The notes under the pieces are model-generated. The model was not told the DNA's origin. It saw nothing but the letters and a program-made list of their open reading frames with translations, and searched no databases. Shown in pieces: positions 28,265-40,110 of a stretch of 64,000 bases of DNA. The translations under genes were made by a program, and so were the position numbers. The DNA is from Chrysemys picta bellii (taxonomy: Eukaryota; Chordata; Testudines; Emydidae), in the NCBI RefSeq assembly GCF_011386835.1, contig NC_088800.1, positions 55,085,439-55,149,438 on the forward strand. Reading direction: 5' to 3'. How positions within the stretch are numbered: position 1 is the first letter of the stretch; every line of letters begins with the position of its first letter.

Positions 28265-31200
28265 GTGAGTCCTGTTGGGGCCTCCTGGCTAGTGAGTGGG
28301 GCTTTGTTACCTGGAACAACTTGTCTTCTAGAAGGGTATCCCTGCATGTGGGTCCCAGGCAGGAATGTGGTGCTTGCTGTCCCCTCTCTTTCTCTCTCCC
28401 CCCCCCCCTTTCAATAATGTGGGAACACTTTAATATTCATTCCACCCCCATTCAGGAGAGAAGGATATCTGTAAATGGCTGAAGTGAAGGGCTAGTGATG
28501 AGGCTCTATTGGGATGTGACTAGATAATCCAGCTCATCTCCCTGGGGCCAGCACATTTATTTCCTTACAGTAAACTTTCTAGTGTGTTATCCCATCCAGT
28601 TTCAAATGACAAGAGTTAATAGGGTTTCTTCCACTTACTGTAAGATTCTTCCACAGCCTAGTATCCGAGGGGTAGCCGTGTTAGTCTGAATCTGTAAAAA
28701 GCAACAGAGGGTCCTGTGGCACCTTTAAGACTAACAGAAGTATTGGGAGCATAAGCTTTCGTGGGTAAGAACCTCACTTCTTCAGATGCAATTGGGTCTA
28801 ATTGCTCTTTGCCAAGAAATAATTCCTTCTAGTTTGATTGAGATTTTCCTTTTCTTGTTTATTTTGGAGTGCAATAATCTATCCCTCCTGAATAATGGGC
28901 AGTTCAAAAGTCTTGTCTTGTGCATTCCTGGGGTGAAGCAGCTGCAAAGCTGAACCCTTTCATTAAGGAACAGAGAGTCCTGTGGCACCGTGTAGACTAA
29001 CAGATGTATTGGAGCATAAGCTTTTGTGGGTGAATACCCACTTCGTCAGACACATGTAATGGAAATTTCCAGAGACAGGTATAAATATGCAGGCAAGAAT
29101 CTGGAAATTCCATTACATGCGTCTGACCACGTGGGTATTCACCCACAAAAGCTTATGCTCCAATACATCTGTTAGTCTATAAGGTGCCACAGGACTCTTA
29201 GTCTGGATCTGTAAAAAGCAACAAACACGGCTACCCCTCTGATACTTTCATTAAGGATCCACCAGGAGATGCTGTGACTTGATAAAGTGCATCTATTCAC
29301 TTTACTAAAAATCAAAAACCCTCTGGTGAGATGAAAATGCAGCACACGTCTATAACAAGGAGTATATTAACTTTTTGTTATGCACCAACAGTGTTTTCAG
29401 CAGGTACAACACCCACAGTCCCTGCCCCAGAGAGCTTAGTCTAAAAGATATAGATAAAATCAGATGCACTAGAAGACCCAGAAAGAGCCTTTCAGTCTCT
29501 CCCTTATTGAAGGTTGGGGTGGAGAGTGCATTTGAGTAACATTTGTGGGGCTACGTGGAGGAAATGGACCTTAAACTGGGATTTGAATGAGAGGCTTGGG
29601 ACATGGCATGGGACACTGGGATCGGGAGGCTGGTCCGTGCATTGGAAGCATGGAAGATCTAGAAGGAAGTGAATGTGGTGGTGAGGCTGGAATCATTGCT
29701 GGACTGAAGGGTGGGAGTGTTTTTTGTTTTTGTTTTTAAAACTGCTCTATAGGAGATATTAGAGTGGATCAAAACTGACTTTAAAAATCACATTTTTTGA
29801 CTTAATTTAAATTCAGTTTTCATTTGAAAAGTAAACCCATGTTACGGCTTAGACTATAGTCTATTTCATTTGTTTGATTTTAATAAATACAAAAACAATA
29901 TTCAAGCAGTACATGTTTGCTGCTGAGCTTTTAAAGAAAGTCAAGTTACAGAACTGGTGGAAGTCACTGGCTAAGCACCTGGAACTAGGTTTCTGCAGTG
30001 TGGTTGCAGCCATGTTGGTCCCAGGATATTAGAGACACAAGATGGATGAGGTAATAACTTTTATTGGACCAGTGTCTGTTGGTGAAAGAGACAAGCTGTC
30101 AAGCTGACACAGAGCTCTGTTTACTTTCCTCAACAGAAGTTGGTCTAATAAAAGATACTGCCTCACCCACCTTGTCTCTCTAAATGAGCTTTTGATGGCA
30201 GTAGGCTATTCTACAGATGCAAAGAATATTTTCTTAATTTCAGTTTATCCAACTAATTCATTCATTTTCATAAAGCCTTTGACAAGGCCCCTCACCAAAG
30301 CTCTTTAGCAAAGTAAGCTGTCGTGGGATAAGAGGGAAGGTCCTCTCATGGAATGGTAACTGGTTAAAAGATAGGAAACAAAGGGTAGGAATAAATGTTC
30401 AGCTTTCAGAATGGAGAGCAGTAAATAGTGGTGCCCACCAGGGGTCTGTACTGGGACCAGTCCTATTCAACATATTCATAAATGATCTGGAAAAAGTGAG
30501 GTGGCAAAATTTGCAGATGATACAAAACTACTCAAGATTGTGAAGAGCTACAAAAGGATCTCTCAAAACTGGGTGACTGGGCAACAAAATGGCAGATGAC
30601 ATTCAATGTTGATAAATGCAAAGTAATGCACATTAGCAAACATAATCCCAACTCTACATATAAAATGATGGGGTCTAAATTAGCTGTTACAACTCAAAAA
30701 AGAGATTTTTGGAGTCATTGTGGACAGTTCTCTGAAAACATCCACTCAATGTGCAGCGGCAATTAAAGCAAACGGAATGTTGGGAATCATTAAGACAGGG
30801 ATAAAAAATAAAATAGAAAATATATTGCCTCTGTATAAATCAATGGTATGCCCACATCTTGAATACTGTGTGCAAATGTGGTCGCCCCATCTCAAAAAGA
30901 TATATTGGAATTGGAAAAGGTACAGAAAAGGGCAACAAAAATGATTAGGACATTGGAGCAGCTAATATGAGGAAAGATTAATAAGTCTGGGACTTTTCAC
31001 CTTGGAAAAGGGATGACTATGGGGGGATATTCTAGAAGTTTATAAAATCATGACTGATGTGAAGAAAGTAAATAAGTAAGTGTTATTTACTCCTTCTCAT
31101 AACATAACAATTAGGGGTCACCAAATGAAATTAATAGGCAGCAGGTTTAAAACAAACAAAGGGAAGTTCTCTTCTCCCCCCCCCCATACAATGCACAGTC

Positions 31201-34200
31201 AACCTGTGGAACTCCTTGCCAGAGGATGTTGTGAAGGCCAAGACTATAACAGGGTACAAAAAATAACTAGATAAATTCATGGAGGATAGGTCCATCAATG
31301 GGCAGGGATGGTGTCCCTAGCCTCTGTTTGCCAGAAGCTGGGAATGGGTGACAGGGGATGGATCACTTGATTACCTGTTCTGTTCATTCCTTCTGAAGCA
31401 TCTGGTTTTGGCCGCTGTCGGAAGACAGGAACTAGAGCTATTTGTCGTAGTAAATTATTAAAATCTGCCATTTTGAGGCACTAGTACCAGAAACAAAAAT
31501 GTCCTGTGTCATTGGGAAGGAGGAGTTCCTGTTTCCTACCTGTGATGGGTCACAAGCTGAGCGATCTTCGAGTTGGTACTAGTTTAGTCCTGAACTAGTG
31601 CCCTGTCCTGCATCATAGGCTAACTGTGACAATTCCACAACTGGGAGTATGGAAAGCATTGAGGGCAGGTTGTTTTTTAACTGAAGCCGCTCAGAGGTTT
31701 GGAATGTTAATCATGAGTGAGATTAGATTAATGGGCAGAGTGCAGTTGAGGCTGTCAAAGGTGCACCGCTAATATAGTGATCACAGGGAGATCACCACCC
31801 ATGTTTTGAAGACTGGGTTGCTATTCTGAGATTACATTAGAAGCTCAGTTACGAACACCTCAGGAATGGAAATTGTTTGCAACTCTGAACAAAACATTGT
31901 GGTTCTTTCAAAAGTTTACAACTGAACATTGACAGCTTTGAGACTTTACTATGCAGAAGAAAAATGCTGCTTTTAACCATCTTAATTTAAATGAAACCAG
32001 TTCAGAAACAGTTTCCTTACCTGGTCAAATCTTTTTTTAGTGGTTTACATTTAACACAGTACTGTACTGTATTTGCTTTTCCCCCCTCCCCACCACTGCT
32101 GCTGCCTCATTGCCTACTTCTGGTTCCAAACAAGGTGTGTGTTTGACCGGTCAGTTTGTAACTCTGGGGTTCTACTATACTCTAAGAATTCACAGTAGGG
32201 GAATTTGTGCCAAAAAGTCAGTTTTAATGACTCAGTATTTGGGTGTCTGAATGTGGTGAATGGACCATACCTGTTAGCCTCTCTAAAATGAATGAGACTC
32301 CTGCCAGTATTGCTGCCTGTCACACACTCAAGGCACAACCAGACTGTGCTGGAGATGTGGATTCACACTACCCTAGCTCAGTAGTATATTCAACATCTCT
32401 TATGAGCTGCTGTCTCCTTTGTGCTTGACCTTATTCTCTTAGCATTGTCAGTAGGATTTCTATTGCATCTGGGGTAATCGCTGATGATGATGACTTTGTG
32501 GGACAGTCCTGGGTTTGATGAGACTACCTGTTTCAGAGGCTAACATATTGGGACTGGATGTTAAAAGCAAACCAAAATCAACAGGACAAGTGTAATGTCA
32601 TCACGCTGTGGTGATTGTTCAGCATGTTTTGTATGGTGGTGTTTGTACTTCCATGCTGACAGTCTGATGTGATGGCACAGTCCTATTCCCAGAGACAGCA
32701 TTTTAAGAGACCATGCTAGTGGTGTCCAAAACCTCACTTATAGTGGGACCTTACAGCACAGGCTTATGTAGTATATTTCATGTAAAATGTATCCCTAAAG
32801 CTTAAGGGGTGTGCACAAGAATAAAAATTTGGCTGATTTTTTTGGAGGGGCACTTCCTGTGTCCCCCATGGCCAGAGGAGCTGCTGGCTCTCCTCCCATC
32901 CCCTCTTCTCTCTCTCCTCCTCCCCACCCCCACATTTTGAGCCAGAGAATAATTCTGTCTTGAGTTGGATGTCAATTAGTGCTAATTGACAAAAAGACAC
33001 AGATGGCATCTTCCTGGAGCTTGCCATCAGCAAATAGGAATTCACCGTTTCTACCCAGCCTAATGCAGGACTGGCCTGAAGCACAGATAGCTGCCTTGGT
33101 CCAATGTATGGGCCTGGCCCTGGCCTTGTGTAGTTTAAAAGTTGCTCTTAAGACCTACAGAATCTTCCTGGGATCCTTAGGGCATGAGATGGGGAACATG
33201 CCCAATGTGAATTTCTGTTCTTCACAGTCCCACTGACCTCTCGGAGATGCTCAAGGAGGGGACCAAAGAGTCTCATGATCGTGCAGAGAACACTCAGTTT
33301 GTCAAAGACTTCCTGAAAGGACGAATCAAGAAGGAGCTCTTTAAGGTTTGCACTTTCTAGCTCTGTTTCCTTAACAGCATGTGAGATGAGATATTGAGCT
33401 TTGGAGTTGGAAGTTGTATCCCAAATTGGAGACATGACATGTTGTTACAATGAGGGAAAGAATGGCCCAGTGGTTAGGGCACTAACCAGAGACTTGGGTT
33501 CAATTCCCTGCTCTGTCAGAAACTTTCTGGGTGACCTTGGGCAATTTGCTTAGCCTCTCTCCCTCAATTCCTAGTCTCTAAAATGGGGATAATACTTCCC
33601 TGCATCAGACTGAAGCCCTTTGAAATCTACTGATGCCAAGGGCTACATAAGAGCCAGATAATATTATTAAATCCCAATCAAAAAAATGTATTTTTATGTT
33701 CTGGGTGTGGATTTTTACTTGTCATGGGCAAACTAAATCAAACTAAACTGCTGGAAACCTGACTTGCCTAGGAGTGACACTGTGTGTAACATGTCAAGAA
33801 ATCCAGCATGGTGTCTCACTCCCAGAGTTAGCAGTACCTTGTAGTGCTACAGAATTGGCGTAGTTAACAATTTGGATTGGGCGTCAGCTTAATGTTGCTC
33901 AGCAGCACCTTCTGTTGGCTGGTCTGGAAAACAATTAATGGAGAGCTAAAGCAGCGTTTCTAAAACAGTGGGTCCCAACAGACTAGGGTGACCAGACAGC
34001 AAGTGTGAAAAATCGGGCTGGGGCGGGCGGGGGGTTAATAGGAGCCTATATAAGAAAAAGACCCAAAAATTGGGACTGTCCCTATAAAATCAGGACATCT
34101 GGTCACACTACAACAGACCAGTGGGTTGCAAGAAGGTTCTAGATGGGTTGTAGGCCTGGTGCGGAGGGGAGGCCTCGGGAAGAGGTTGTAAAGTGATCTC

Positions 34201-37200
34201 ACCTCACATGCATCATCCAGCAGCAGAAGCTCATGTCCCACAGGGCTGGGCCTGCCTCCTTGCTCTTGGTGTTTGTGACCTGGTGCACAGCATCGTAATT
34301 CCACTTGTTTGGCTCAGCCACTCCTCCATTGTCATGACTGCGTCTGGAAGCCCTTTAACGTCATGCCTCGGGTCTATAAATGCCAGTGCAGTTGAAATTG
34401 TCAAAGTATTGGGAATTATGTTAGCTATTTAAACTAACGTGTTTTAATTGCCAGTCCTTTGTGGGCAGATCAGAGCATTCAGCATAGACGTATGAACATC
34501 ATCTTTTGATCATAACGGTCTGCAAATCTAAATAGTGCCTTCCCTTAAAGGGGCTTAAAGCAGTAATGAATTAAGCTTCTCTACACCTTTTTGAAGTAGG
34601 ATATGTTGTCACCATTTTACAGATAGGTATTGAGGCATAGGGGTTCAGAGACTTGTCTGTGGTGATGCCTGGATGTGTCCCAAGCAAAGGGACTTCACCA
34701 TTTCCTTTTAAGATTCCTTCACAGCCTAACAGATAATATCCTGGGGAAAGTGTGGTCTGTATGGAGTGTGGTTTATTGGGAGGAATGCATGGGTCTGTAC
34801 ATAACCTGTCTAAATACATCATTCTTTCTGGCAAGTGGTCTCTCACATATATTGTGCTTTTGTTCCTAGTTGGCTACTGTGGCACTTTACTACACATACT
34901 CTGCCCTGGAAGAGGAAATGGACTGCAACAAGGACCATCCTGCATTTGCCCCTTTGTATTTCCCTCTAGAGCTTCATCGGAAAGAGGCATTGGCTAAAGA
35001 CATGGAGTATTTCTACGGGGAAAACTGGAAAGAGAAGATTCAGTGTTCAGAGGCAACTAGGTGTTACGTAGACAGAATCCATCATGTTGGGCAGTATGCA
35101 CCAGAACTGCTGGTAGCCCATGCCTACACACGGTACATGGGGGACCTGTCTGGGGGCCAGATACTCAAGAAGGTAGCCCAGAGGGCCTTGAAGCTGCCCA
35201 GTACTGGGGAAGGGATCCAGTTCTATGTGTTTGACAATATTTCCAATGCACAGCAGTTCAAGCAGTTCTACAGGGCCAGGATAAATGCCCTGGACTTGGA
35301 CAAGAAAGCCAAGGAGAGGATTGTGGAGGAAGCCAATAAGGCATTTGAATTCAACATGCAGGTACCATGCATCCCCAAACTCTTGTAACGGCCTGTACTT
35401 AAGTAAGCTACATTGCTTTAATCTTCTGTCTGGCTTAGACAGAGTGTTAATGTTCCTGATAATGCAGGACTGATGGCGTTCGCTAAATCCAGGGGAAGGA
35501 GGGAAGAGTAGAGCTATAAGCCTTTTAAACAGGAAATGCAAACTGCATCTGATGTCTCTACTAAGGACACATAGAGCACACTACCATGCTAGGGCCCAAA
35601 ACTTTGTTGGGGGCCCCCAGGAGTTATTGTAATGCCAATAATTAATACATGCTTAAGTAGTCGGTAAGATAAGGGGAAGAAACCAGGCCTCCTCCCATGG
35701 GGAAAACCTCACAAACTTCTCTGAACCTACTCCTAACCTTTGGAGTGCCAAGGAAGCACTTAATTAGCCAAATGCATCATACACTCAGGGGCTTCCACAC
35801 TCTGGCCATCTAAAGGCTGACTTGATTTAGCAGCGTCCTGAAGGCTGCTCTGTTTTTTATATAAAACAGAGCAGACTGCATCTATTTTACCTCTTTAACC
35901 TGATGGTGTAACCCAGAAACTAAATATTCTAGTATGCAGCATGTCATCAGGACCATGCAACCTGTTTTGACTCCCTATCAATCAGATGGTAGAGTACAAG
36001 AGTTTTGATGTACAGGTTCTAACTGATTTGGCCTCTATGCACTTAAGTATTGTTGTATTAATTTAGATGGAATATAAGGGCCAAAGGGGTTAACATGACC
36101 CAGTCACTGTCCAACATTAAATAGTATTAAACAAGGTTTGGGGTTTGATATACAGAGACCTCTGCCTACTTAGTATCATGCCAAACAGCCCACTAAATAT
36201 CCTTGTGCTTAAGATTAAAGAAAAGAAGGGAAAATGGCTAAAGCATTTGAAATGTAAAGTATTAAGGCTTTCATTTTAACAGCATCCCTTGTTCACTTTC
36301 CCTTTGACTGGAGAGAGTTCTTAGAGGGGGAAAAAAAACCTTGTTTGACAGTCTTAGGCAGTAATAACTGTCCTGTTTTTTTTTTTTTTTGGCAGTGGGG
36401 GGGGGGGGGGTGCGAGAAGAGAAGTTCAGCTGTCTCCTGTCCAGATGGTATTTGGGATTCAGCGGGAGCTGGTGGCAACGTCCTCTAGGTTCCTCTCTGG
36501 CCTAGTCTGGTCAGGTCCCAGGACATCTCAGGACTGGGATGACAAAGGCTCAGGGTCCCAGGAGATAGTGGGTGTGGCACCATGATGGTGAAGCTTGCTC
36601 AAGTAGCCAATTTACCCCCCTCCCCCCAAATTGTTCTTTAAAGACCCACAAAGGGCCTATCCCCTAATTGTTTTGTCCATCAACTGGTCCTAGTCTTTGA
36701 CACATCTATTTTGTTTCACTGATTTTCTGAATCCATGCTTGTTTACCAGGCATGATCTTAACAGTCTTGATTTACATCATTAGGTCTTTTCGTTTGGAGT
36801 AATTCAGTCTGCCCCCTCCCTTTCCCCTGCCTTTCATATCTTTTTCTTGTCAACACTCACTTCCTCCAGTTGAACTCACAATTAGGGTAAATTTGTAGGC
36901 CCAATTATCCCAACAGTGCCCACCTACCCTGTTGAGCATGCTGGGTTGTACCTTCTACAAAATTAAATGCAAACTATTTGAGCCTCCTCTCCAAGCTTCA
37001 CACCAAGCAGCAGGATGTTTTTGTAGTAGCCTTGCCCTATTTGATTGTGTTCTTCCATGTCATATTGAGACCTTGGCTAAGTCTGTGTGAATCCCTACCT
37101 GACGCTTTCCCCTGTTGGCTGGAGTATGAGAGCACAGATGAGCACCAGTTATGATTTCATTCATTCCCAATTCAGTTCTACCAAAAGTAGTTCCCCCTTT

Positions 37201-39995
37201 TTAAAAAAACAAAACAAAAACCCTGGAATAAAACTATCCAATACTCTCTTGCTTTGTTCAAGCTTTGATGGCTGGGTTCAGAACATAGGGGACACAGGTC
37301 CCAGCAAATGGTGCTGTAGTTCTCCTTAACTTTTGTTTTAGACTAAAATTCCCTCACGCTCCAAGTTGGGAGGGGCTCTCTGCCAGCAGAAAAATCGAGG
37401 GGAATGATGAAGCTCAGCACTCTGTTTGTTTGGGGGGGGAAGGGGGTGTGTGCAGGGCAGGGGCCAACAGAAAATGTGTTCAGAGGGAGTAAAGGGAGCA
37501 GAGCGAAGCTCGCAGGAATGTCTGCGGAGAGAATGGATTGGGAAAGGTGTTTTTCAGTCCAGAGTCTAAAGGGAAAGTAACAGCAAAGCCTGGTGGCCTC
37601 AACCCTTCTACAATACTCCAGGCTGTTTTGAGTTGCTAATACACTTCACTGACATCTCCCAGTTTTTCCTCTAGACACTTGGGAGAGGCCTGGGAACACT
37701 GCTGGTGAAAGCAGTATTCTCATCTGTGCAGAGTAGAATTCCATCTTGCCCTGCAGTGTCTTATCTGGGACTCTGGCTTGTTTGATTCCTGTAACAGTAG
37801 CTCCCAGAACATGGTTGGTGCTGTGCTGGCATTTCACCTTCAGTGAAACTCTGCAAGATGAACAGGAAAGATCTCTTGAATCTCTTACTTGCAAACAGGG
37901 CAGAGTTCCAAGCTGTAACATTCCCATTGCCCAGCCAGCTCTGGAGAAATCGGTTTTAAGCAGGGCTGTAAATGGAGCTGACCCCTCCAAACTGACATTT
38001 GCCCTCCTTGGGAGTACACAGGAGTAGAGATACCATGAATCTTGTTGCATATGTGAATTTCACGTGATGCACTAGAGAACAATCAGTGCTGTTTGTGAAA
38101 GCCAGATGTTGGCACTTCTCCTAGGTTTGTTTTTCGGGGGCCTGTAGGCACAGATGGTCCCCAGTAGGCATTTCAAGTTTTTTGTTTTTTAGGACTGCCC
38201 TGTATGTAAACATAATGGGGGAGAAGAAGAGCCAAGGTCCCCACATAATGCTGTGAACTGACCGTGTGAGATGTGCCCTCTTGCTGGTGATCCCTGCTTG
38301 ATGTTTCAGAAGGCAGGGAAATAACCCTAGATACTTGTTCCCATCCTCCACCCTCCTGCGAGAGTGGTATTTCTTCACAACCTCTAGTATTTAAGGATCC
38401 ACTTGTTTCAGTACAAGAGGGGCAGGACCTTGTCCCTCCAGTTTCACAGGGCTCACAGAAAGTTTGTGCTGCTACCTCTGTTGCTGGAGGGAGTGCTGTG
38501 TCATGTTAAAGGCCACACAAACCACAAGATTCACCTGCAACCTAGATAGCTGTTGCAGGTGCCAGCAAGTAAGAGGGGCCCATCCTATTTTACAGTGCTG
38601 CATGAAGCTGTTCTGTTTAATGAGTAACATTGCTGGAACAAGCTGCACAGTAGCATTTCAACAGAGAACTCATGTTATTAGACAGCCTCAGAGTGCTTGG
38701 AGTTGCACACTTCATTTACTAAATATTGAACTAAAAATAAACCCTAGTACTCTGTTCAAGGGTTTTGTTCTAGTCTGAAAAGTTTACTGAAAATGGCACC
38801 CACTCGCCAAGTACATCAGAGGTGGAAGAGAGAATTTAATTGTATCATTAGCCTTGCAGAGTAACCCTGCCCTTGGGGAGTGAGCTAGAGCAGTGGTTCT
38901 CGGCCTGTGGCCCCCTGGGAGGCTGTGAGCAGGTTTCAGGGGGACCACCAAGCAGGGCCAGTATTAGACTTGCTGGGGCCCAGGGCAGAAAGCCAAAGCC
39001 CTACTGCACGGGGCTGAAGCCTGGGGCCCTGAGCCCCACCACCCGGGGCTGAAGCTGAAGACTGAGCCACTTAGCTTTGTGGGCCCCTTGTGGCTTGGGT
39101 CCTGGGCAGTTGTGCTACTTGGCTTTTATATGCAGAAAAACAGTTGTGGCCCAGGTGAGCCATGGAATTTTTATAGCATGTTGAGAGGGCCTCCTCAAAA
39201 AAGGTTGAGAACCCCTGACCTAGAGCATACTGGTTTGGTTCTCCAACAAAATTCATAATTCAGCTGATGTATTCAAGGCAGGAGCCAAGCTTTAATACTT
39301 GAGCCTCAGACTGAGTTTGCAGGGCTGGCAGCTAGGAAAAAACAGCAAAGACTTTCAAAAGTGACTGTGGGTTGGTGGGTTGTTTTTTCCTTTTGGGGTG
39401 TCCAACTTTTGAGAAGATGGGTGATCAGCATATTCTGAAGACCCAGGTCCCTTTAAAAGTCAAGTTAGGCACCCAAATTACCAGTCCCTTCTGAAAACCT
39501 TGCTCAGCAGCTCTTGTTAGCTGAGCGAATTTGATCTGGAAACTGAGAATAATAAATGTGAGATGACACTTCAGATTCAAACTGCATTTAAGTGAAATTT
39601 ACAAGAATGGCTGTGAAGTGCTGTTTGCTCTTGGTGACTCTCACTGAATCTTCACTTTCCCTGGCAGGTATTTGATGAACTGGACAAAATTGGCGCATTG
39701 TTAACTGAAGAAGCCCAGGATGGAGGGCTCCCAGTGCATGATGGAAAAGGAGACCTGCGCAAGTGCCCATACTATGCCACAAAACTAGGTAGTTTTTCTT
39801 TTATTACAAGTACATTAATCTGCATCTCTGGGGTAATACAGCTAACAGTGCTTTCTGCCCTTCCCTGCAGGCAAGGGGGACCCTGGCTGCCCCTATCACA
39901 TTGGCATGGCCATGCTGAAGCAGCCCACCCTGCAGTTTGTCCTTGCAGCTTGCATTGCCTTGGCTGCAGGCATTGCAACCTGGTACGTGATGTGA
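28176..39995 (+). CDS. HMOX2: Heme oxygenase 2 (five coding exons)
   Basis: HMOX2 opens heme to biliverdin, CO and Fe2+ at the ER membrane, with electrons from cytochrome P450 reductase. Coding exons 28,176-28,264, 33,228-33,345, 34,870-35,361, 39,668-39,788 and 39,871-39,995 join in phase into 314 residues (human 316). The acidic N-terminus is specific to HO-2. The axial heme ligand is His46 in [12 protein letters not shown]. The signature [18 protein letters not shown] is intact. Two Cys-Pro heme-regulatory motifs remain (C266-P267 and C280-P281), whereas the third motif of human HO-2 (QCP) reads QCS here (C128). Residues about 294-314 form the C-terminal membrane anchor. The 492-bp third coding exon has the length usual for HMOX genes. 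The orthology is firm. Confidence 0.98.
28664..28790 (+). repeat. Interspersed 'GTGTTAGTCTG' repeat
   Basis: It begins GTATCCGAGGGGTAGCCGTG and ends CTTCTTCAGATGCA. It is very similar to the copy at 6646-6772. No clear flanking duplication. Confidence 0.7.
28970..29244 (-). repeat. Foldback copy of the 'GTGTTAGTCTG' repeat, 13-bp duplication
   Basis: CTTTCATTAAGGA at 28,957-28,969 and 29,245-29,257 flanks the whole unit. The inside is a long imperfect hairpin: the left arm (about 28,974-29,073) and right arm (about 29,101-29,198) are inverted copies around a loop of about 27 bases. The right edge carries the family head ending GGCTACCCCTCTGATAC. One target duplication around everything shows that it inserted as a unit. 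Confidence 0.8.
30005..30181. repeat. Second foldback repeat family
   Basis: It starts near TTGCAGCCATGTTGGTCCCAG. The inverted arms are at 30,031-30,081 (AGAGACACAAGATGGATGAG...) and 30,131-30,180 (...CTCACCCACCTTGTCTCT), separated by about 50 bp. Apart from the structure, it shares no obvious sequence with the 'GTGTTAGTCTG' family. Confidence 0.65.
30270..31430 (+). mobile_element. CR1-like LINE, 5'-truncated, sense
   Basis: GGGGTCTGTACTGGGACCAG followed by ATTTGCAGATGATACAAAAC is the RT active-site region (GVLGPV... FADDTK). The later block [15 protein letters not shown] is the usual CR1 thumb motif, and the 3' end GGACAGGGGATGGATCACTT-like to GCCGCTGTCGGAAGACAGG matches a known CR1 3' UTR type. 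It is a different subfamily from the other copies here and is broken by many stops. Confidence 0.85.
33228..33345 (+). CDS. HMOX2: HMOX2 coding exon 2
   Basis: 118 bp, acceptor CTTCACAG, donor GTTTGC (an acceptable but weak consensus). It encodes residues 30-69, including the proximal heme ligand His46. Confidence 0.95.
33446..33665 (+). repeat. MIR SINE, near full length
   Basis: The tRNA-like head (GGCCCAGTGGTTAGGGCACTA and GGGTTCAATTCC, resembling A and B boxes), the core GTGACCTTGGGCAATTTGCT and the 3' part AAAATGGGGATAATACTTCC are all in order. Confidence 0.8.
33984..34110. mobile_element. 127-bp MITE, family C copy 1, 8-bp duplication
   Basis: The ends are TAGGGTGACCAGACAG and CTGGTCACACTA, flanked by CAACAGAC at 33,976-33,983 and 34,111-34,118. 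The perfect 8-bp duplication suggests hAT-type mobilisation. Confidence 0.85.
34560..34690 (-). repeat. MIR-like SINE fragment, antisense
   Basis: CACCATTTTACAGATAGGTA, TTGAGGCATAGGGGTTCAGAG and GACTTGTCTGTGGTG follow the antisense MIR core, with strong divergence. Confidence 0.5.
34870..35361 (+). CDS. HMOX2: HMOX2 coding exon 3
   Basis: 492 bp, acceptor TTGTTCCTAG, donor GTACCA. It encodes residues 70-233, most of the catalytic core, including the heme oxygenase signature. Confidence 0.97.
35362..39667. other. HMOX2: HMOX2 intron between coding exons 3 and 4
   Basis: Holds a T run beside a G run (about 36,376-36,410), a poly-A/poly-G rich stretch near 37,430, and an hAT element (38,891-39,217). 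No exon recognised. Confidence 0.5.
38891..39217. mobile_element. Non-autonomous hAT element
   Basis: The ends are CAGTGGTTCTCGGCCTGTGG and AAGGTTGAGAACCCCTG. The flanks AGCTAGAG (38,883-38,890) and ACCTAGAG (39,218-39,225) are an 8-bp duplication with one difference. Confidence 0.85.
39668..39788 (+). CDS. HMOX2: HMOX2 coding exon 4
   Basis: 121 bp, acceptor CCCTGGCAG, donor GTAGTT. It encodes residues 234-273 plus one base, including Cys-Pro motif C266-P267. An alternative reading past the donor gives an early stop and is not favoured. Confidence 0.95.
39871..39995 (+). CDS. HMOX2: HMOX2 coding exon 5 (terminal)
   Basis: Acceptor CTTCCCTGCAG; stop TGA at 39,993-39,995. It encodes residues 274-314 with the second Cys-Pro motif (C280-P281) and the hydrophobic tail anchor. 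The linker between the two motifs is several residues shorter than in human. Confidence 0.95.
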
Positions 39996-40104
39996 TGGAT
40001 GGACACTAGATGGAGTTATCTCATGGTGACTCAAGAAGATGAACACACCCTTTTGGGACTGCTCCTCTGGTGGTGGAGTTTTTAAATGCAAGATTTAAGT
40101 AAAC

Positions 40105-40110
40105 AATAAA
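40105..40110 (+). terminator. HMOX2: HMOX2 proximal poly(A) signal
   Basis: AATAAA about 110 bp after the stop codon. Confidence 0.6.

Larger units (their letters stand above)
28265..33227. other. HMOX2: HMOX2 intron between coding exons 1 and 2
   Basis: It contains repeat-family copies at 28,664-28,790 and 28,970-29,244, a foldback repeat at about 30,005-30,181 and a CR1 at 30,270-31,430, each listed separately. The stretches 29,258-30,000 and 31,431-33,227 hold nothing that I recognise. Confidence 0.6.
33346..34869. other. HMOX2: HMOX2 intron between coding exons 2 and 3
   Basis: Contains a MIR (33,446-33,665), a 127-bp MITE (33,984-34,110) and an antisense MIR fragment (about 34,560-34,690). 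Otherwise featureless. Confidence 0.6.

Noticed and set aside
28957..29257. CRISPR-like or tRNA-like structure
   Set aside because: The inverted arms form one long hairpin with a target duplication; there is no repeat-spacer series and no tRNA fold. A vertebrate genome is not expected to carry CRISPR arrays.
34571..34846. 91-codon - strand frame
   Set aside because: Overlaps an antisense MIR and intron DNA next to HMOX2 exon 3; no coding signal.
36293..36478. Small - strand frame near the T/G runs
   Set aside because: Driven by homopolymer runs within a HMOX2 intron.
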